Assembly (NCBI GenBank): GCA_964519615.1
Contig: CAZFIM010000021.1
Coordinates: 1 to 38,743, forward strand
Source: CAZFIM01 sp964519615
GTDB lineage: Bacteria; Chloroflexota; Dehalococcoidia; GIF9; UBA5629
Length of the DNA: 38,743 bases
Reading direction: 5' to 3'
Shown: positions 21,242 through 29,654 of the stretch, in pieces
Numbering within the stretch: the first letter of the stretch is position 1
Layout of the letters: every line of letters begins with the position of its first letter
Program-made: the position numbers and the translations under genes
Notes under the pieces: generated by a model
Seen by the model: only the letters and a program-made list of their open reading frames with translations
What the model was told of the DNA's origin: nothing
Databases searched by the model: none

Positions 21242-22795
21242 ATGGCGATTAAAGACAGTATAAATAACTTGAATGATATACGCCGCCAGTCTCTGGCCGG
21301 CGGCGGGCAGGAGCGCATAGATGCACAGCATCAACGCGGCAAGCTCACCGCACGGGAAAGAATAGACCTGCTGTTCGACTGTGATACTTTTCAGGAGATC
21401 GGCCCTTTCGTTGTCCACGACTGCAGCGAGTTCGGCATGCAGCACCAGAAGTTCCCCGGAGACTCCGTAGTAACCGGCTACGGCAGTATAAACGGGCGCA
21501 AGGCTTTTGTTTTCTCACAGGACTTCACCGTTTCCGGTGGATCTTTATCGAAAGTTGCGGCGGAGAAGATATGCAGAGTGATGGACCTGGCCGCCTCCAC
21601 CGGCGCGCCCATTATCGGCCTGCTGGACTCCGGCGGCGCCCGCATACAGGAGGGAGTGGACAGCCTCTTCGGCTACGGCGAGATCTTCACCAGAAATACG
21701 CTCTATTCCGGAGTTATCCCGCAGATATCGGTGATAATGGGGCCCTGCGCAGGCGGCGCCGTGTATTCTCCGGCGATAACGGATTTCATCTTTATGGTTC
21801 AAAAAACAGGGCATATGTGCATCACAGGCCCGGCGGTTATTAAAGCCGTTACCGGAGAAACGGTGGGGATGGAGGAATTAGGCGGCGCCGCAACACACGC
21901 CAGAAGATCAGGTAACTCGCATTTCAGTGCCAAATCAGATAAGGAATGCTTGGAGAAAGTACGCGAGCTGCTCACGTTTCTGCCGCAGAGCAGCGATAAA
22001 AGCACGCTGCCCGTTGTGGATACGGGCGATGCGGCCGACCGTAGCGATGAAGGGCTGATAGGCCTGCTGCCTGAGGACCCTCATAAAGTGTACAACATGA
22101 AGCAATTGATTTTAAAAGTGGTCGATAATGGCTATTTCATGGAAGTTCAAAAACATTTCGCCCGTAATTTGATTGTCGGGTTTGCCCGCATGGCAGGCAA
22201 AAGTGTGGGCATTGTCGCTCAGCAGCCCAGATATATGGCGGGGGTGATAGACGTGGATGCATCGGATAAAGGTGCGCGCTTCGTGCGTTTTTGTGACTGC
22301 TTCAATATACCGCTTATTACCTTTATCGACGTGCCGGGTTATATGCCCGGGACAGACCAGGAATACAAAGGAATAATCAGGCACGGCGCCAAATTCATTT
22401 ATGCTTACGCTGAGGCCACGGTTCCCAAGGTCAGCATCATCACGCGCAAGGCCTACGGCGGCGCTTACATCGTCATGAGCAGCAAATGCCTGCGCGGCGA
22501 TATCAATTACGCATGGCCGACTGCCGAGATAGCGGTTATGGGGCCGGAGGGCGCAGCCAATATAGTTTTCAAAGATACTATTGAAACTTCCTCCGATCCG
22601 GAAGAGACCAGAAGACAGCTTGTCGAAGATTACAGGGAAAAATTTGCCAATCCCTATATCGCTGCCAGTAAAGGATATCTGGATGATGTTATCGATCCCG
22701 CCAGCACCAGGCCCAAGATTATCGAGGCTCTGCGCATGCTGGAAAACAAGTCCGTTCGCCTTCCGCTAAAAAAACATGGTAATATTCCTCTATAG
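21242..22795 (+). CDS. Biotin-dependent acyl-CoA carboxyltransferase (PccB / transcarboxylase 12S type)
   Basis: This 517-residue two-lobed crotonase-fold enzyme moves a carboxyl group between carboxybiotin and an acyl-CoA such as propionyl-CoA. The N-lobe has QRGKLTARERIDLLFD, QDFTVSGGSLS and LLDSGGARIQEG. The C-lobe has QPRYMAGVIDVDASDKGARFVRFCD, FIDVPGYMPGTDQE and ITRKAYGGAYIVMSSK. The two oxyanion-hole glycine pairs (GGAR, GGAY) are intact. Length matches propionyl-CoA carboxylase beta and the 12S subunit of methylmalonyl-CoA carboxyltransferase. The ATG at 21242 is preferred over an adjacent TTG; AAGGAAGG lies upstream. The next gene is a 5S-type pyruvate carboxyltransferase, which favours transcarboxylase or a shared biotin carrier. 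No biotin carboxylase or biotin carrier gene is in the window. The exact acyl-CoA substrate is an inference. Confidence 0.9.
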   Translation: MAIKDSINNLNDIRRQSLAGGGQERIDAQHQRGKLTARERIDLLFDCDTFQEIGPFVVHDCSEFGMQHQKFPGDSVVTGYGSINGRKAFVFSQDFTVSGGSLSKVAAEKICRVMDLAASTGAPIIGLLDSGGARIQEGVDSLFGYGEIFTRNTLYSGVIPQISVIMGPCAGGAVYSPAITDFIFMVQKTGHMCITGPAVIKAVTGETVGMEELGGAATHARRSGNSHFSAKSDKECLEKVRELLTFLPQSSDKSTLPVVDTGDAADRSDEGLIGLLPEDPHKVYNMKQLILKVVDNGYFMEVQKHFARNLIVGFARMAGKSVGIVAQQPRYMAGVIDVDASDKGARFVRFCDCFNIPLITFIDVPGYMPGTDQEYKGIIRHGAKFIYAYAEATVPKVSIITRKAYGGAYIVMSSKCLRGDINYAWPTAEIAVMGPEGAANIVFKDTIETSSDPEETRRQLVEDYREKFANPYIAASKGYLDDVIDPASTRPKIIEALRMLENKSVRLPLKKHGNIPL

Positions 22796-22927
22796 AAGGG
22801 AATAAAAGCCGGCTCTTTATACAGTATATATCTGCGGGCGTACGGCGGGGGCAGCGGTACGTTACATATACAAATTCAGCCGGACATACTATAATTTCCC
22901 ATTACTAATTTTTATGAGGTTAAGACT

Positions 22928-24412
22928 ATGGCAGTGAAAAAGAACCCGCTTAAAATAACAGACCTTACTTTTCGTGACGGACATCAGTCTCTGTTTGCCA
23001 CCAGAATGAGGACGGAAGACCTGGTTGCCATCGCACCTGAGATGGATAAAGTGGGGTTCTGGTCTATGGAGATGTGGGGCGGGGCTACGTTCGATGTAAT
23101 GACCCGCTTTCTCAACGAGGACCCATGGGAGAGGGTGCGGCTGCTGAAAAAGCTTATGCCCAATACCAGGCTGCAGATGCTGCTGCGCGGGCAGAACCTG
23201 GTGGGGTACCGCAACTATCCACAGGACGTGGTAAAGGCTTTCGTATATCATTCCGCCGAGTGCGGGATCGATGTCTTCCGCGTGTTCGATGCGCTCAATG
23301 ACGAGCGCAACTTCGAGGACGCCTTCGCTGCCATCAAGGAAACAGGCAAACACATACAGGGTACGCTTTCCTATTCGCTGACGGAGGCCAAGCTGGGGGG
23401 GCCGGTATTCAACATAGATTACTACGTGAAGAAAGCCCGCATTATCGAAAAGATGGGCGCGGACAGCCTTTGCATCAAGGATATGGCCGGGCTGATATCC
23501 CCGGATGATGCCTATGAGCTGGTAAGTGCGCTGAAACAGGCAGTGAAGATACCCATAAACCTGCACAGCCATTTCACCAGCGGCATGGCTCAGATGAGCC
23601 AGTATAAAGCTGCGGAGGCGGGAGTGGATATCATCGATACCTGTATCGCCCCCCTCGCCCTGCGCACCTCTCATCCTGCGGTCGAACCCATCGTAGGGGC
23701 GTTGAAGGGGACTGCCAGAGATACGGGGATAGACCTGGGGCGTCTTATCAAGCTGGGTGAATATTTTGAACGCATCGCTCCCAAGTACCGCGATTATCTC
23801 GATACCACCAAGTTCTCCATCATCGATCCGGGCGTCCTCTGGCATCAGATCCCCGGCGGTATGTTTACAAATATGGTAGCACAGCTCAAGGAGCTTAACG
23901 CGCTGGATAAGCTGCCTGAGGTCTACAAGGAGCTTCCGCAGACCAGAAAAGACCTGGGCTATCCGCCGCTGGTGACCCCTACCAGCCAGATTGTGGGGGT
24001 TCAGGCCACGCTGAATATCATGTTCGGAAGGTATAAGATGATCACCAACCAGGTCAGGGACTACGTCTACGGGCTGTACGGCAAGCCTCCGGCGCCGATC
24101 GATCCGGAGATCAGCAAACTGGCGCTCAAGAATTACAAACGCGGCAGCGAGCCCTTTACCGGTAGGCCGGCCGATATTCTCGAGCCGGAGATGGAGCAGG
24201 CCAAAGAGGCCGCCAGAGGCCTTGCCAAAGACATCGGTGATGTGCTTATTGCGGCGCTCTACCCCGTAACCGGACTGCAGTTCCTGAAATGGAAATACGG
24301 CGTGGAAACTCCACCCCCTTCCACCAGGGCCAAGACGCTGGAGGATATACAGCGCGAGAACGAGCTTATTGCCAAAGCCAAAGCCGGCAAACTGGTAGAG
24401 AAGAAAGACTAG
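22928..24412 (+). CDS. Pyruvate/oxaloacetate carboxyltransferase (PycB / OadA / transcarboxylase 5S type)
   Basis: This 494-residue TIM-barrel enzyme exchanges a carboxyl group between carboxybiotin and pyruvate/oxaloacetate. The metal-site residues are Asp17 (FRDGHQS), Lys184 (IKDMAGL, the carbamylated Lys) and His213/His215 (NLHSH). RFLNEDPWERVRLLKKLMPN and QMLLRGQNLVGYRNY are the family signature. Residues ~300-470 form the C-terminal helical domain, with PPLVTPTSQIVGVQATLN. The protein stops after a charged helix. No biotin attachment site (AMKM) or carrier domain is present, as in the 5S subunit and unlike full OadA or PycB with a fused carrier. The ATG has GAGG about 9 nt upstream. Together with the preceding 12S-like gene this looks like a transcarboxylase core. 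Alternatives are pyruvate carboxylase subunit B or oxaloacetate decarboxylase alpha. Confidence 0.92.
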   Translation: MAVKKNPLKITDLTFRDGHQSLFATRMRTEDLVAIAPEMDKVGFWSMEMWGGATFDVMTRFLNEDPWERVRLLKKLMPNTRLQMLLRGQNLVGYRNYPQDVVKAFVYHSAECGIDVFRVFDALNDERNFEDAFAAIKETGKHIQGTLSYSLTEAKLGGPVFNIDYYVKKARIIEKMGADSLCIKDMAGLISPDDAYELVSALKQAVKIPINLHSHFTSGMAQMSQYKAAEAGVDIIDTCIAPLALRTSHPAVEPIVGALKGTARDTGIDLGRLIKLGEYFERIAPKYRDYLDTTKFSIIDPGVLWHQIPGGMFTNMVAQLKELNALDKLPEVYKELPQTRKDLGYPPLVTPTSQIVGVQATLNIMFGRYKMITNQVRDYVYGLYGKPPAPIDPEISKLALKNYKRGSEPFTGRPADILEPEMEQAKEAARGLAKDIGDVLIAALYPVTGLQFLKWKYGVETPPPSTRAKTLEDIQRENELIAKAKAGKLVEKKD

Positions 24413-24536
24413 CCGTTTCCCCGCGTAAACGCCGCCGCTGCCGTTCAAATATGAGCGGTAATCCGGCTTGCATGCGGGTTGAAAGAAAATAATAAATAAA
24501 CGGGTTTTAATTGATTATTACGATCGGCAGGTGACA

Positions 24537-25790
24537 ATGGGCAAAACCCTGAGTGAAAAAATACTGAGCATGAAGTCCGGCACGGATGCGCATGCCGGAG
24601 ATATGGTTATCGCCGGCGTGGACCTGGTGTTCGTGCAGGATACCACCGGGCCGCTTACGGTACGGCAGTTTAAAGAGAGCGGGATAATCAAGCTGGCCAA
24701 TCCTCAGCGTACAATCCTCTTTCTGGACCACGCCGTTCCCAGCCCCGCCAAAGAGCTGTCCAACGACCACGCCTTCCTGCGCACGTTCGCTAAGGAGGCC
24801 GGCTGCGTCCTCTCCGAAGGGGGCAACGGCGTATGCCATCAGGTGGTGGCTGAGACGTATGCCCGTCCGGGCGATATTATCGTGGGCGCAGATTCGCATA
24901 CCGTGACGGGAGGCGCCGTGTGCGCGTTCGCCACCGGTATGGGCTCGAGCGATGTAGCCGTGGTCTTTGCGCTGGGCAAGACCTGGTTCCGGGTGCCTGA
25001 GACCTTCAAGATAATCATGCAGGGCGCTTTTGGGAAGGGCGCCTCCGCTAAAGATTTTATCCTCTATCTTGCCGGACGCCTCGGTGCGGACGGCGCAACC
25101 TACAAGGCGCTGGAATTCCACGGGGAGGCAGCCGATTCTCTGCCTGTTGCCGAGCGGCTGACCATATCCAATATGGCCGTGGAGGTGGGCGCCAAAGTAG
25201 GGCTGTTTGCAGCCGATAAGACGTTAAAAAAATACCTTGCAGCGCACGGCAGGGCTGCGGACTATACGCCGCTTTGCGCGGATGAGGACGCCGAATATGA
25301 ACGCCAGATCGCCATCGATGTCACGGAGCTTGAGCCGATGGTGGCCATGCCGCATGTGGTGGATAACGTCGCTCCGGCAAGGACGCTTGCCGGCGTAAAG
25401 GTACAGCAGGCTTTCATAGGCACCTGTACCAACGGGCGTCTGGAGGACCTGGCGCTCGCTGCCTCCATACTCAAAGGCAAAACCGCCAATCCCCACTGCA
25501 GGCTTATCGTAGCTCCGGCATCCAGAGGGGTGCTGCTTGCTGCTATTAAAGAAGGCTACATCCAGACGCTGCTCAATGCCGGCGCGGTGATACTGCCGCC
25601 GGGATGCGCGGCCTGCCTCGGCCTTCATCAGGGCGTTCTGGGCGATAACGAGGCCTGTATCTCCACCGCCAACCGCAATTTCAAGGGCAGAATGGGAAAT
25701 CCCAACTCTTCCATCTATCTGGCAAGCCCGGCTACCGTGGCGGCTTCCGCTATTACCGGCGAGATAACGGACCCCAGAAAGGTGATGTAA
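24537..25790 (+). CDS. Aconitase/3-isopropylmalate dehydratase-family large subunit (LeuC type)
   Basis: This 417-residue [4Fe-4S] hydro-lyase subunit is of the short LeuC2/homoaconitase class. Signatures include MGKTLSEKIL at the start, FLDHAVPSPAKE, GADSHTVTGGAVCAFATGMGSSD, and the cluster cysteines in FIGTCTNGR and PPGCAACLG. It pairs with the LeuD-type subunit encoded next, with a 1-nt TAATG overlap. Because isocitrate dehydrogenase follows, the likely reaction is citrate to isocitrate; isopropylmalate or homoaconitate isomerisation cannot be excluded by sequence alone. The start is chosen by family alignment; AGGTGA lies unusually close (2 nt) to this ATG, and a GTG at 24531 is the alternative. 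Confidence 0.88.
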   Translation: MGKTLSEKILSMKSGTDAHAGDMVIAGVDLVFVQDTTGPLTVRQFKESGIIKLANPQRTILFLDHAVPSPAKELSNDHAFLRTFAKEAGCVLSEGGNGVCHQVVAETYARPGDIIVGADSHTVTGGAVCAFATGMGSSDVAVVFALGKTWFRVPETFKIIMQGAFGKGASAKDFILYLAGRLGADGATYKALEFHGEAADSLPVAERLTISNMAVEVGAKVGLFAADKTLKKYLAAHGRAADYTPLCADEDAEYERQIAIDVTELEPMVAMPHVVDNVAPARTLAGVKVQQAFIGTCTNGRLEDLALAASILKGKTANPHCRLIVAPASRGVLLAAIKEGYIQTLLNAGAVILPPGCAACLGLHQGVLGDNEACISTANRNFKGRMGNPNSSIYLASPATVAASAITGEITDPRKVM

Positions 25791-26296
25791 TGCTGACAAC
25801 TACGTTTCGCGGAAAAGTATTTAAATTCGGCGATAATATATCTACCGACCTTATCATCCCCGGCAGGTACGCTGGATTGAGAAGCAATCTGCCTGAGCTG
25901 GCAAAGCATGTCATGGAAGACGCTGACCCCGCCTTTGTCGAGAAGGTGAAGCCGGGTGATTTTATCGTCGGCGGCAATAACTTCGGGCTGGGCTCCAGCC
26001 GCGAACATGCCCCGCTGGTGATAAAAATGGCCGGCGTCAGCGCGGTTCTGGCCAAATCCGTTGCCCGCATTTTCTTCCGCAATGCCATCAATCAGGGGCT
26101 GCCGGTGTTGATCTGCGATACTGATAAGATTGACACCGGTGACGAGATAGAGGTAAACTTTAAAGCAGGTGAAATCACCGATCTCACTAACGGCGAGCGA
26201 CTTACCTTCAAAAGTATTCCGCCCGTGATGCTTGATATCCTTGCTGAAGGTGGACTTATTCCTTATATCAGTAAGAACAGGGACTTCAAGGTTTAA
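25790..26296 (+). CDS. Aconitase/3-isopropylmalate dehydratase-family small subunit (LeuD type)
   Basis: This 168-residue swivel-domain subunit completes the active site of the preceding LeuC-type protein. It has KFGDNISTDLIIPGRY, GDFIVGGNNFGLGSSREHAP (the serine-loop motif) and AKSVARIFFRNAINQGLPVL. The substrate-specificity loop after PGRY reads AGLRS. This is not the YLRT or YLVY loop described for homoaconitase- and isopropylmalate-type archaeal enzymes, so the loop alone does not settle the substrate. AAGGTGA precedes the start within the end of the large-subunit gene. The stop is 24 nt before the isocitrate dehydrogenase gene. Confidence 0.9.
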   Translation: MLTTTFRGKVFKFGDNISTDLIIPGRYAGLRSNLPELAKHVMEDADPAFVEKVKPGDFIVGGNNFGLGSSREHAPLVIKMAGVSAVLAKSVARIFFRNAINQGLPVLICDTDKIDTGDEIEVNFKAGEITDLTNGERLTFKSIPPVMLDILAEGGLIPYISKNRDFKV

Positions 26297-26320
26297 TTCT
26301 AATTGGTTTAATCGTTTACA

Positions 26321-27424
26321 ATGCACTCTAAGATTTCTCTAATACCGGGTGACGGTATCGGGCCCGAGATTACGCGGGCGACCACACGAGTCCTTGAAGC
26401 AAGCGGAGTCGATCTCGATTGGGATATCGCAGTAGTAGGCCAGCAGGCCCTGCAGGAGCGGGGCACGCCTCTTCCCGATGACGTGATCGATACTATCAAA
26501 CAGCGCCGGCTTGCGCTGAAAGGCCCCGTTACTACTCCCATAGGTACCGGCTTCAGAAGCGTCAACGTTGCGCTGCGTAAGAAGCTGGATCTCTACGCCT
26601 GCGTGCGCCCCTGCCGCACCTTCCCCGGCGCTCCCACTCCCTACCGCGATATCGATATCGTCATAGTGCGGGAGAATACGGAAGACCTCTATGCCGGCAT
26701 CGAGTTTGCGCCGGATTCATCCCAGTCTGCACAGCTTAAGGAAATGATAGGGGATTCGATACGTGCCGAGGCGCGCGCAAGCTCAGGCTTCAGCATCAAG
26801 CTTATCTCCGAATGGGGCTCAGAAAGAATCATACGGTATGCTTTCGAGTATGCCGTCTCACATAAGCGTAAAAAAGTTACTGCCGCTCACAAGGCAAACA
26901 TTATGAAGGTCACTGACGGGATATTCCTTCATACCGCCCGCAGAATTGCACAGGAGTACCCTCAGATTGAGTTCGATGACGCCGTCATCGATGCCCTTTG
27001 CATGCGCCTGGTCAAAAACCCTCAGGCCTTCGATGTTATTGTCCTGCCCAACCTGTACGGAGATATCGTGTCCGATCTTTGTGCGGGGCTGGTAGGCGGG
27101 CTGGGACTGGCTCCCGGAGCGAATATAGGGGATGGGGTTGCTGTTTTTGAGCCTTCTCACGGAAGCGCTCCCAAGTACACCGGGAAAAACAAGGTCAATC
27201 CGATGGCTATGATGCTCTCAGCAGTCATGATGCTTCGGCATATCGGAGAGCAGCAGGCAGCAGATAGAATAGAGCACGCTATAGCGGATGTCATCGCCGA
27301 GGGGCAAAACGTCACCTACGATATGGTAACCGCTTCCGATATATCCCCGGTAGGTACTTCACAGGTAGCAGATGCCGTGATTAGAAAAATGGAGGAAAAC
27401 AGCAATGCCGGAAAAATTCACTAA
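26321..27424 (+). CDS. Isocitrate dehydrogenase (decarboxylating dehydrogenase family)
   Basis: This 367-residue enzyme oxidatively decarboxylates isocitrate to 2-oxoglutarate. The substrate motif RSVNVALRKKLDLYACVRP places Ser80, Asn82, Arg86 and Arg96 as in isocitrate dehydrogenase; isopropylmalate dehydrogenases lack this S-x-N-x-x-x-R pattern. RENTEDLYAGIE, the catalytic-lysine helix KANIMKVTDG, and DALCMRLVKNPQ follow. The cofactor segment HGSAPKYTGKNKVNP has Lys-Tyr where NAD enzymes usually have Asp-Ile, suggesting NADP; but the later Arg of E. coli Icd is replaced, so cofactor use is mixed evidence. The protein is short, like the NAD-type or archaeal class. No clear Shine-Dalgarno is seen; TTTAAT ends 8 nt before the ATG. 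Its last 20 nt overlap the malic enzyme gene. Confidence 0.9.
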   Translation: MHSKISLIPGDGIGPEITRATTRVLEASGVDLDWDIAVVGQQALQERGTPLPDDVIDTIKQRRLALKGPVTTPIGTGFRSVNVALRKKLDLYACVRPCRTFPGAPTPYRDIDIVIVRENTEDLYAGIEFAPDSSQSAQLKEMIGDSIRAEARASSGFSIKLISEWGSERIIRYAFEYAVSHKRKKVTAAHKANIMKVTDGIFLHTARRIAQEYPQIEFDDAVIDALCMRLVKNPQAFDVIVLPNLYGDIVSDLCAGLVGGLGLAPGANIGDGVAVFEPSHGSAPKYTGKNKVNPMAMMLSAVMMLRHIGEQQAADRIEHAIADVIAEGQNVTYDMVTASDISPVGTSQVADAVIRKMEENSNAGKIH

Positions 27425-28760
27425 AGAAGAACTTTTAGCAAAAGCACAGAAACCAGCACGGGAAGCATTACGGCTTCACCCTTTCTATAAAGGGAAAATG
27501 CAGACGCTTCCGCGCTGCCGTGTACGAGATTTCACCGATTTCGCCCTCTGGTATACACCCGGCGTGGCCGAGCCGTGCAAGGCTATCAAAGAGGACGTAG
27601 AAAAAGTCTACGAGATGACCAATAAATGGAATACCGTCGCCGTTGTCTCGGACGGCACCAGAGTGCTGGGGCTGGGCGATATCGGGCCTGAGGCGGCCAT
27701 GCCCGTGATGGAGGGCAAGGCGCTGCTCTTTAAATACCTCGGCGGGGTGGACGCGGTGCCCATCTGTCTGGATACCAAAGACCCCGAAGAGATAATCAAC
27801 GCGGTCAAAATGCTGCAGCCTTCATTCGGCGGCATCAACCTGGAGGACATCTCCAGTCCCAAGTGCTTCTATATTTTAGACAGGCTCAGGGCGGAGGCGC
27901 GCATACCTGTCTGGCATGATGACCAGCAGGGCACGGCGGCGGTAACGCTCGCCGGGCTGATCAACGCCCTCAAGATAGTGGGTAAAAAGATAGACCAGAT
28001 CACCCTCACCGTGGTGGGCATAGGGGCTGCCAACGTGGCCATTCTCAGGCTGCTCTTTGCCGCCGGCCTCAAACCGGCTAATACCATGGTGGTTGACAGC
28101 AAAGGGCTTCTGAGCGCAGACAGGAAAGACCTGGAAGAGAAGCAGAAAGACAATCCCTATAAATGGGACCTCTGCCTGCGTACCAATCCGGATAAGAGAA
28201 AGGGCGGCACCGCCGAGGGCCTAAGGGGCACCGATGTCTGCATCTCGCTCTCCAAATCCGGCCCCGGAGTTATAGATCCGGCATGGGTCAAAGGCATGAA
28301 TAAGGATTCTGTGCTCTTTGCCTGCGCCAACCCCATACCTGAGATATGGCCGTGGGAGGCCAAAGAGGCCGGTGTTAAAATCATGGCCACCGGCAGGTCA
28401 GACTTCCCCAACCAGTTAAACAACTCGATCGGCTTCCCCGCCATATTCCGCGGCACGCTCGATGTGAGGGCAAAGACCATCACGGACGAGATGTGCATCG
28501 CCGCGGCCTACGAGCTGGCCAAATGCGCCGAGGACAGGGGCATAGACGAGAATAACATCGCCCCCACCATGGCGGAATGGGAAGTGTTCGTACGTGAGGC
28601 GGTGGCGGTGGCCATGAAGGCGCAGGAGCAGGGCGTAGCCCGCATCAAAATATCAAGAGAAGACCTCACCAAACACGTGGAGGATATCATCAAGAGCGCC
28701 CGCGATATGACCGCCCTGCTGATGAAGGAAGGTTTTATTCCGGAGGCTCCGGAAGAATAA
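27405..28760 (+). CDS. Malic enzyme (malate dehydrogenase, oxaloacetate-decarboxylating)
   Basis: This 451-residue enzyme interconverts malate and pyruvate plus CO2. Family signatures are FALWYTPGVAEPCKAI (catalytic Tyr), VSDGTRVLGLGDIGPEAAMPVMEGKALLFKYLGGVD (catalytic Lys), GGINLEDISSPKCF, PVWHDDQQGTA and the Rossmann GIGAANVAILRLL. The second beta strand ends in MVVDSKG with an Asp, favouring NAD over NADP. Length fits short prokaryotic malic enzymes without the phosphotransacetylase fusion. GGAGG lies about 9 nt upstream of the ATG, inside the overlapping end of the isocitrate dehydrogenase gene. No malate dehydrogenase is present here, so malate likely exits through this enzyme. It precedes fumarase, which supplies malate. 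Confidence 0.93.
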   Translation: MPEKFTKEELLAKAQKPAREALRLHPFYKGKMQTLPRCRVRDFTDFALWYTPGVAEPCKAIKEDVEKVYEMTNKWNTVAVVSDGTRVLGLGDIGPEAAMPVMEGKALLFKYLGGVDAVPICLDTKDPEEIINAVKMLQPSFGGINLEDISSPKCFYILDRLRAEARIPVWHDDQQGTAAVTLAGLINALKIVGKKIDQITLTVVGIGAANVAILRLLFAAGLKPANTMVVDSKGLLSADRKDLEEKQKDNPYKWDLCLRTNPDKRKGGTAEGLRGTDVCISLSKSGPGVIDPAWVKGMNKDSVLFACANPIPEIWPWEAKEAGVKIMATGRSDFPNQLNNSIGFPAIFRGTLDVRAKTITDEMCIAAAYELAKCAEDRGIDENNIAPTMAEWEVFVREAVAVAMKAQEQGVARIKISREDLTKHVEDIIKSARDMTALLMKEGFIPEAPEE

Positions 28761-28808
28761 TAGTAAACCGTATTAATAAGGATAAAAAGGTAAAGGAGCG
28801 TGATCGAA

Positions 28809-29654
28809 ATGCGCGAAATCGCAGCCAGTCAGATCACTGAGACCGTTTCCAACCTCTTCCAGAATGCCTGTGTGTATCTTCCGGAAGATGTGCTGGAAGC
28901 TCTCAAGAAGGCCCGCAAGACGGATGAATCAGATGTTGCCCGTGATATACTGGGTAAATTAATCGAGAATACGGAGATAGCCGCAAAGGAGAAGATCGCC
29001 CTGTGCCAGGATACCGGTGCAGCCGTGGTCATGCTCAAGCTGGGGCAGGAAGTCCATATCACCGGCGGAGACCTCTATGAGGCCGTTAATGAGGGCGTAC
29101 GGCAGGGCTATGATAAAGGCTATTTGCGCAAGTCAATGGCGGCCAAACCTTTTTCCGCCCGCATCAATACCAAAGACAATACGCCCGCCATCATTCATAC
29201 GGACATCGTCCCCGGCGATAAGCTTACGATAACCGTGCTGCCCAAGGGCGGCGGCTCTGAGAACTGCTCGCGCCTCACGGTGATGCCGCCTGCCAAAGGA
29301 AGGCAGGGGATAATAGATTTTGTCGTCGACCTAGTCAACCAGTCCGGCAGCAATCCCTGTCCTCCGGTGGTGATAGGAGTAGGCATCGGCGGGACCACCG
29401 ATAAGACCATGGCCATGGCCAAGCACGCGCTGCTGCGCACGCTCGGCGAGCCCAGCCCTGACCCTGAGGTTGCGGAGCTGGAGAGGGAGATACTGCGCCG
29501 CGTGAACAACCTGGGCATAGGGCCTATGGGCTACGGCGGCAGGACGACCGCGCTTGCCGTGCACATAGAAACCTTTCCGGCGCACATCGCCAGCATGCCC
29601 GTAGCGGTCAATATGCAGTGCTGGTGCTCGCGCCACAAGGAGGCGGTGCTGTGA
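28809..29654 (+). CDS. Class I fumarate hydratase, alpha subunit
   Basis: This 281-residue N-terminal subunit of two-subunit iron-sulfur fumarase (TtdA-like) reversibly hydrates fumarate to malate. Likely cluster cysteines are in IALCQDTGAAV, GGSENCSRLTVMPP and the C-terminal NMQCWCSRHKE. Other signatures are NTKDNTPAIIHTDIVPGD, VIGVGIGGTTDKTMAMAKHALLR and IGPMGYGGRTTALAVHIE. I chose the ATG at 28809 because AAAGGAG lies 10 nt upstream; a GTG at 28800 would be only 1 nt from it. The stop overlaps the GTG start of sdhA by 3 nt (GTGA). Its beta subunit is not adjacent but lies after the four sdh genes, an unusual split. L-tartrate dehydratase is the alternative activity in this family, but the context favours fumarase. 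Confidence 0.92.
   Translation: MREIAASQITETVSNLFQNACVYLPEDVLEALKKARKTDESDVARDILGKLIENTEIAAKEKIALCQDTGAAVVMLKLGQEVHITGGDLYEAVNEGVRQGYDKGYLRKSMAAKPFSARINTKDNTPAIIHTDIVPGDKLTITVLPKGGGSENCSRLTVMPPAKGRQGIIDFVVDLVNQSGSNPCPPVVIGVGIGGTTDKTMAMAKHALLRTLGEPSPDPEVAELEREILRRVNNLGIGPMGYGGRTTALAVHIETFPAHIASMPVAVNMQCWCSRHKEAVL

Noticed and set aside
22862..22895. Promoter before the 5S-type gene (TTACAT and TATAAT)
   Set aside because: The -10 hexamer is perfect, but the only -35-like hexamer is 22 bp away; read-through from the 12S gene is equally likely.
22889..24448. Long minus-strand open frame of 519 residues opposite the 5S-type carboxyltransferase
   Set aside because: It mirrors a clearly conserved gene, has no family features and is rich in residues typical of antisense frames in GC-rich coding DNA.
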